This document shows, piece by piece, positions 63,066-64,000 of a stretch of DNA of 64,000 nucleotides. The DNA is taken from positions 56,435 through 120,434 of the forward strand of contig NZ_JAEHOK010000013.1 of NCBI RefSeq assembly GCF_016236915.1. Reading direction: 5' to 3'. Position 1 is the first letter of the stretch, and each line of letters opens with the position of its first letter. The translations under genes were made by a program, and so were the position numbers. Under the pieces are notes generated by a model. That model ran no database searches. It had not been told where the DNA came from and saw only the letters and a list, made by a program, of their open reading frames with translations. Origin of the DNA: Salegentibacter maritimus. GTDB taxonomy: Bacteria; Bacteroidota; Bacteroidia; Flavobacteriales; Flavobacteriaceae.

Positions 63066-63090
63066 GCTTATTGCATAAAGCCTATAGCCT
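63066..63090 (+). repeat. Right arm of the inverted repeat around the four-helix-bundle gene
   Basis: The 25-base arm contains GCATAAAGCCTA, the complement of the core at 62616-62640, and ends four bases before the cysD stop codon. Confidence 0.65.
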
Positions 63091-63094
63091 CATA

Positions 63095-64000
63095 TTAAAA
63101 ATACCCCTGCTTCTTCCTATCTTCCATAGCGGTTTCACTACGCTTATCATCTGATCTATCTCCTCTTTCGGTTTTTCGCATAGCCGAAACTTCTAAAGCT
63201 ATCTTATCAAGCGTATCGGCATCAGATTCTATACCACCGGTAATGGTAATATCGCCAAGGGTCCTAAACCTGATTTTCTTTTTTTCTACCTTTTCACCTT
63301 CTTCAAGTTTCAAATACTCCGAAACCGGGATCCAGGAATTACTACGAAAGACTACTTCTCGCTCATGCGCAAAATATAAGGAAGGTATACTAATGTTTTC
63401 CCTTTTGATATAATTCCAAACATCCATTTCAGTCCAGTTACTAATTGGGAACGCTCTAAAGTGTTCGCCTTCAAATTGCTTTCCATTTAAAAGGTTCCAT
63501 AACTCCGGACGCTGGTTTTTAGGGTCCCATTGCCCAAAATCGTCACGATGGCTAAAGAACCTTTCTTTAGCACGGGCTTTCTCTTCATCCCTTCTTCCGC
63601 CTCCAATGGCGCAATCTACCTTATTCTCTTCTATAGCATCCAGCAGCGTGGTGATTTGCAAGGCATTTCGCGTGGCATTCTTCCCTTTTTCTTCCGCTAC
63701 ACGCCCTTGGTCTATAGATTCCTGCACAGAACCTACTATTAACTTAACGCCAAGCTTTTCAATCAGATGATCCCTAAATTGTATAGTTTCCGGAAAGTTA
63801 TGTCCGGTATCTACGTGCATTAAAGGAAAAGGAATTTTACTGGGGTAAAAAGCTTTTTTCGCTAAATGCGTCACTAAAATAGAATCTTTTCCTCCCGAAA
63901 AGAGGATTACAGGATTCTCAAATTGCGCCCAAACTTCGCGTAAAATATAGATCGCTTCCGATTCTAATTCGTCTAAATAGTTTAAATAATATTTGCTCAT
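63095..64000 (-). CDS. cysD: Sulfate adenylyltransferase small (catalytic) subunit
   Basis: CysD forms adenosine 5'-phosphosulfate from ATP and sulfate. The 301 residues include the PP-loop FSGGKDSILVTHL (34-46), PLMHVDTGHNFPET, GGGRRDEEKARAKERFFS, FRAFPISNWTEMDVW and the C-terminal KTERGDRSDDKRSETAMEDRK tail, as in E. coli CysD (302 residues). Its ATG is the last codon of the window, so the gene is probably complete but its upstream region is not visible. The four-helix-bundle gene lies between it and cysN. Confidence 0.95.
   Translation of the reverse strand: MSKYYLNYLDELESEAIYILREVWAQFENPVILFSGGKDSILVTHLAKKAFYPSKIPFPLMHVDTGHNFPETIQFRDHLIEKLGVKLIVGSVQESIDQGRVAEEKGKNATRNALQITTLLDAIEENKVDCAIGGGRRDEEKARAKERFFSHRDDFGQWDPKNQRPELWNLLNGKQFEGEHFRAFPISNWTEMDVWNYIKRENISIPSLYFAHEREVVFRSNSWIPVSEYLKLEEGEKVEKKKIRFRTLGDITITGGIESDADTLDKIALEVSAMRKTERGDRSDDKRSETAMEDRKKQGYF

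Overview
The window looks like a chromosomal segment of a marine-type Bacteroidota bacterium, most likely family Flavobacteriaceae. I infer this from the AT-rich DNA, Bacteroidota-style promoters (TTG or TTTG, about 19 bases, then TAnnTTTG), Wzc/Wza, Wzi and CapD-like proteins typical of that phylum, a secreted M61 PDZ peptidase, an S10-like carboxypeptidase and stand-alone CysD/CysN. The species cannot be fixed from sequence alone. I see no tRNA, rRNA, CRISPR array, insertion sequence or phage.

Bases 1-25,000 are mostly housekeeping. A proline operon (proC cut by the left edge, proB, proA) is followed by an M61 lipoprotein peptidase, a CPA2 cation/proton antiporter with an RCK module, an ABC1/UbiB kinase-like protein, an S10-like carboxypeptidase and a small lipoprotein. 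The leftward thrABC operon starts with a previously unlabelled 33-codon leader peptide rich in Thr and Ile codons, overlapping alternative hairpins, which looks like a transcription attenuator. Next come a MoxR/ChlI-type AAA ATPase with its VWA partner, an exported DsrE-like protein, a PAP2-like enzyme with an EEP-family hydrolase, and a two-gene signalling unit: a REC-PAS-PAS-PAS-DHp protein lacking the ATPase domain, and a lone receiver.

Bases 25,000-61,100 form a large surface-polysaccharide locus. Its conserved end holds Wzi, a PHP-type tyrosine phosphatase, a Wzc-type tyrosine autokinase, the Wza exporter, and a bacillosamine-like set (dehydratase, aminotransferase, acetyltransferase, phosphosugar transferase, first GT4). 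The variable end holds RmlA and RmlB without RmlC/D, a Wzx flippase, a probable Wzy polymerase, about nine glycosyltransferase genes (one a tandem double GT4), three sulfotransferases, a pyruvyltransferase, two deacetylases, two further DegT-type aminotransferases and an ATP-grasp ligase. Together these suggest a Wzx/Wzy-type, acidic, sulfated and amino-sugar-containing capsule or exopolysaccharide whose chain export is controlled by tyrosine phosphorylation.

Bases 61,100-64,000 carry cysN and cysD (ATP sulfurylase), which could supply activated sulfate to the three sulfotransferases. A four-helix-bundle (S23/IVP-like) gene sits between them inside imperfect inverted repeats, and related short repeats lie next to cysN. 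The most rewarding places for follow-up are the thr leader, the sulfation/ATP-grasp cassette, the repeat-bounded gene between cysD and cysN, and the split inverted repeat downstream of thrC.
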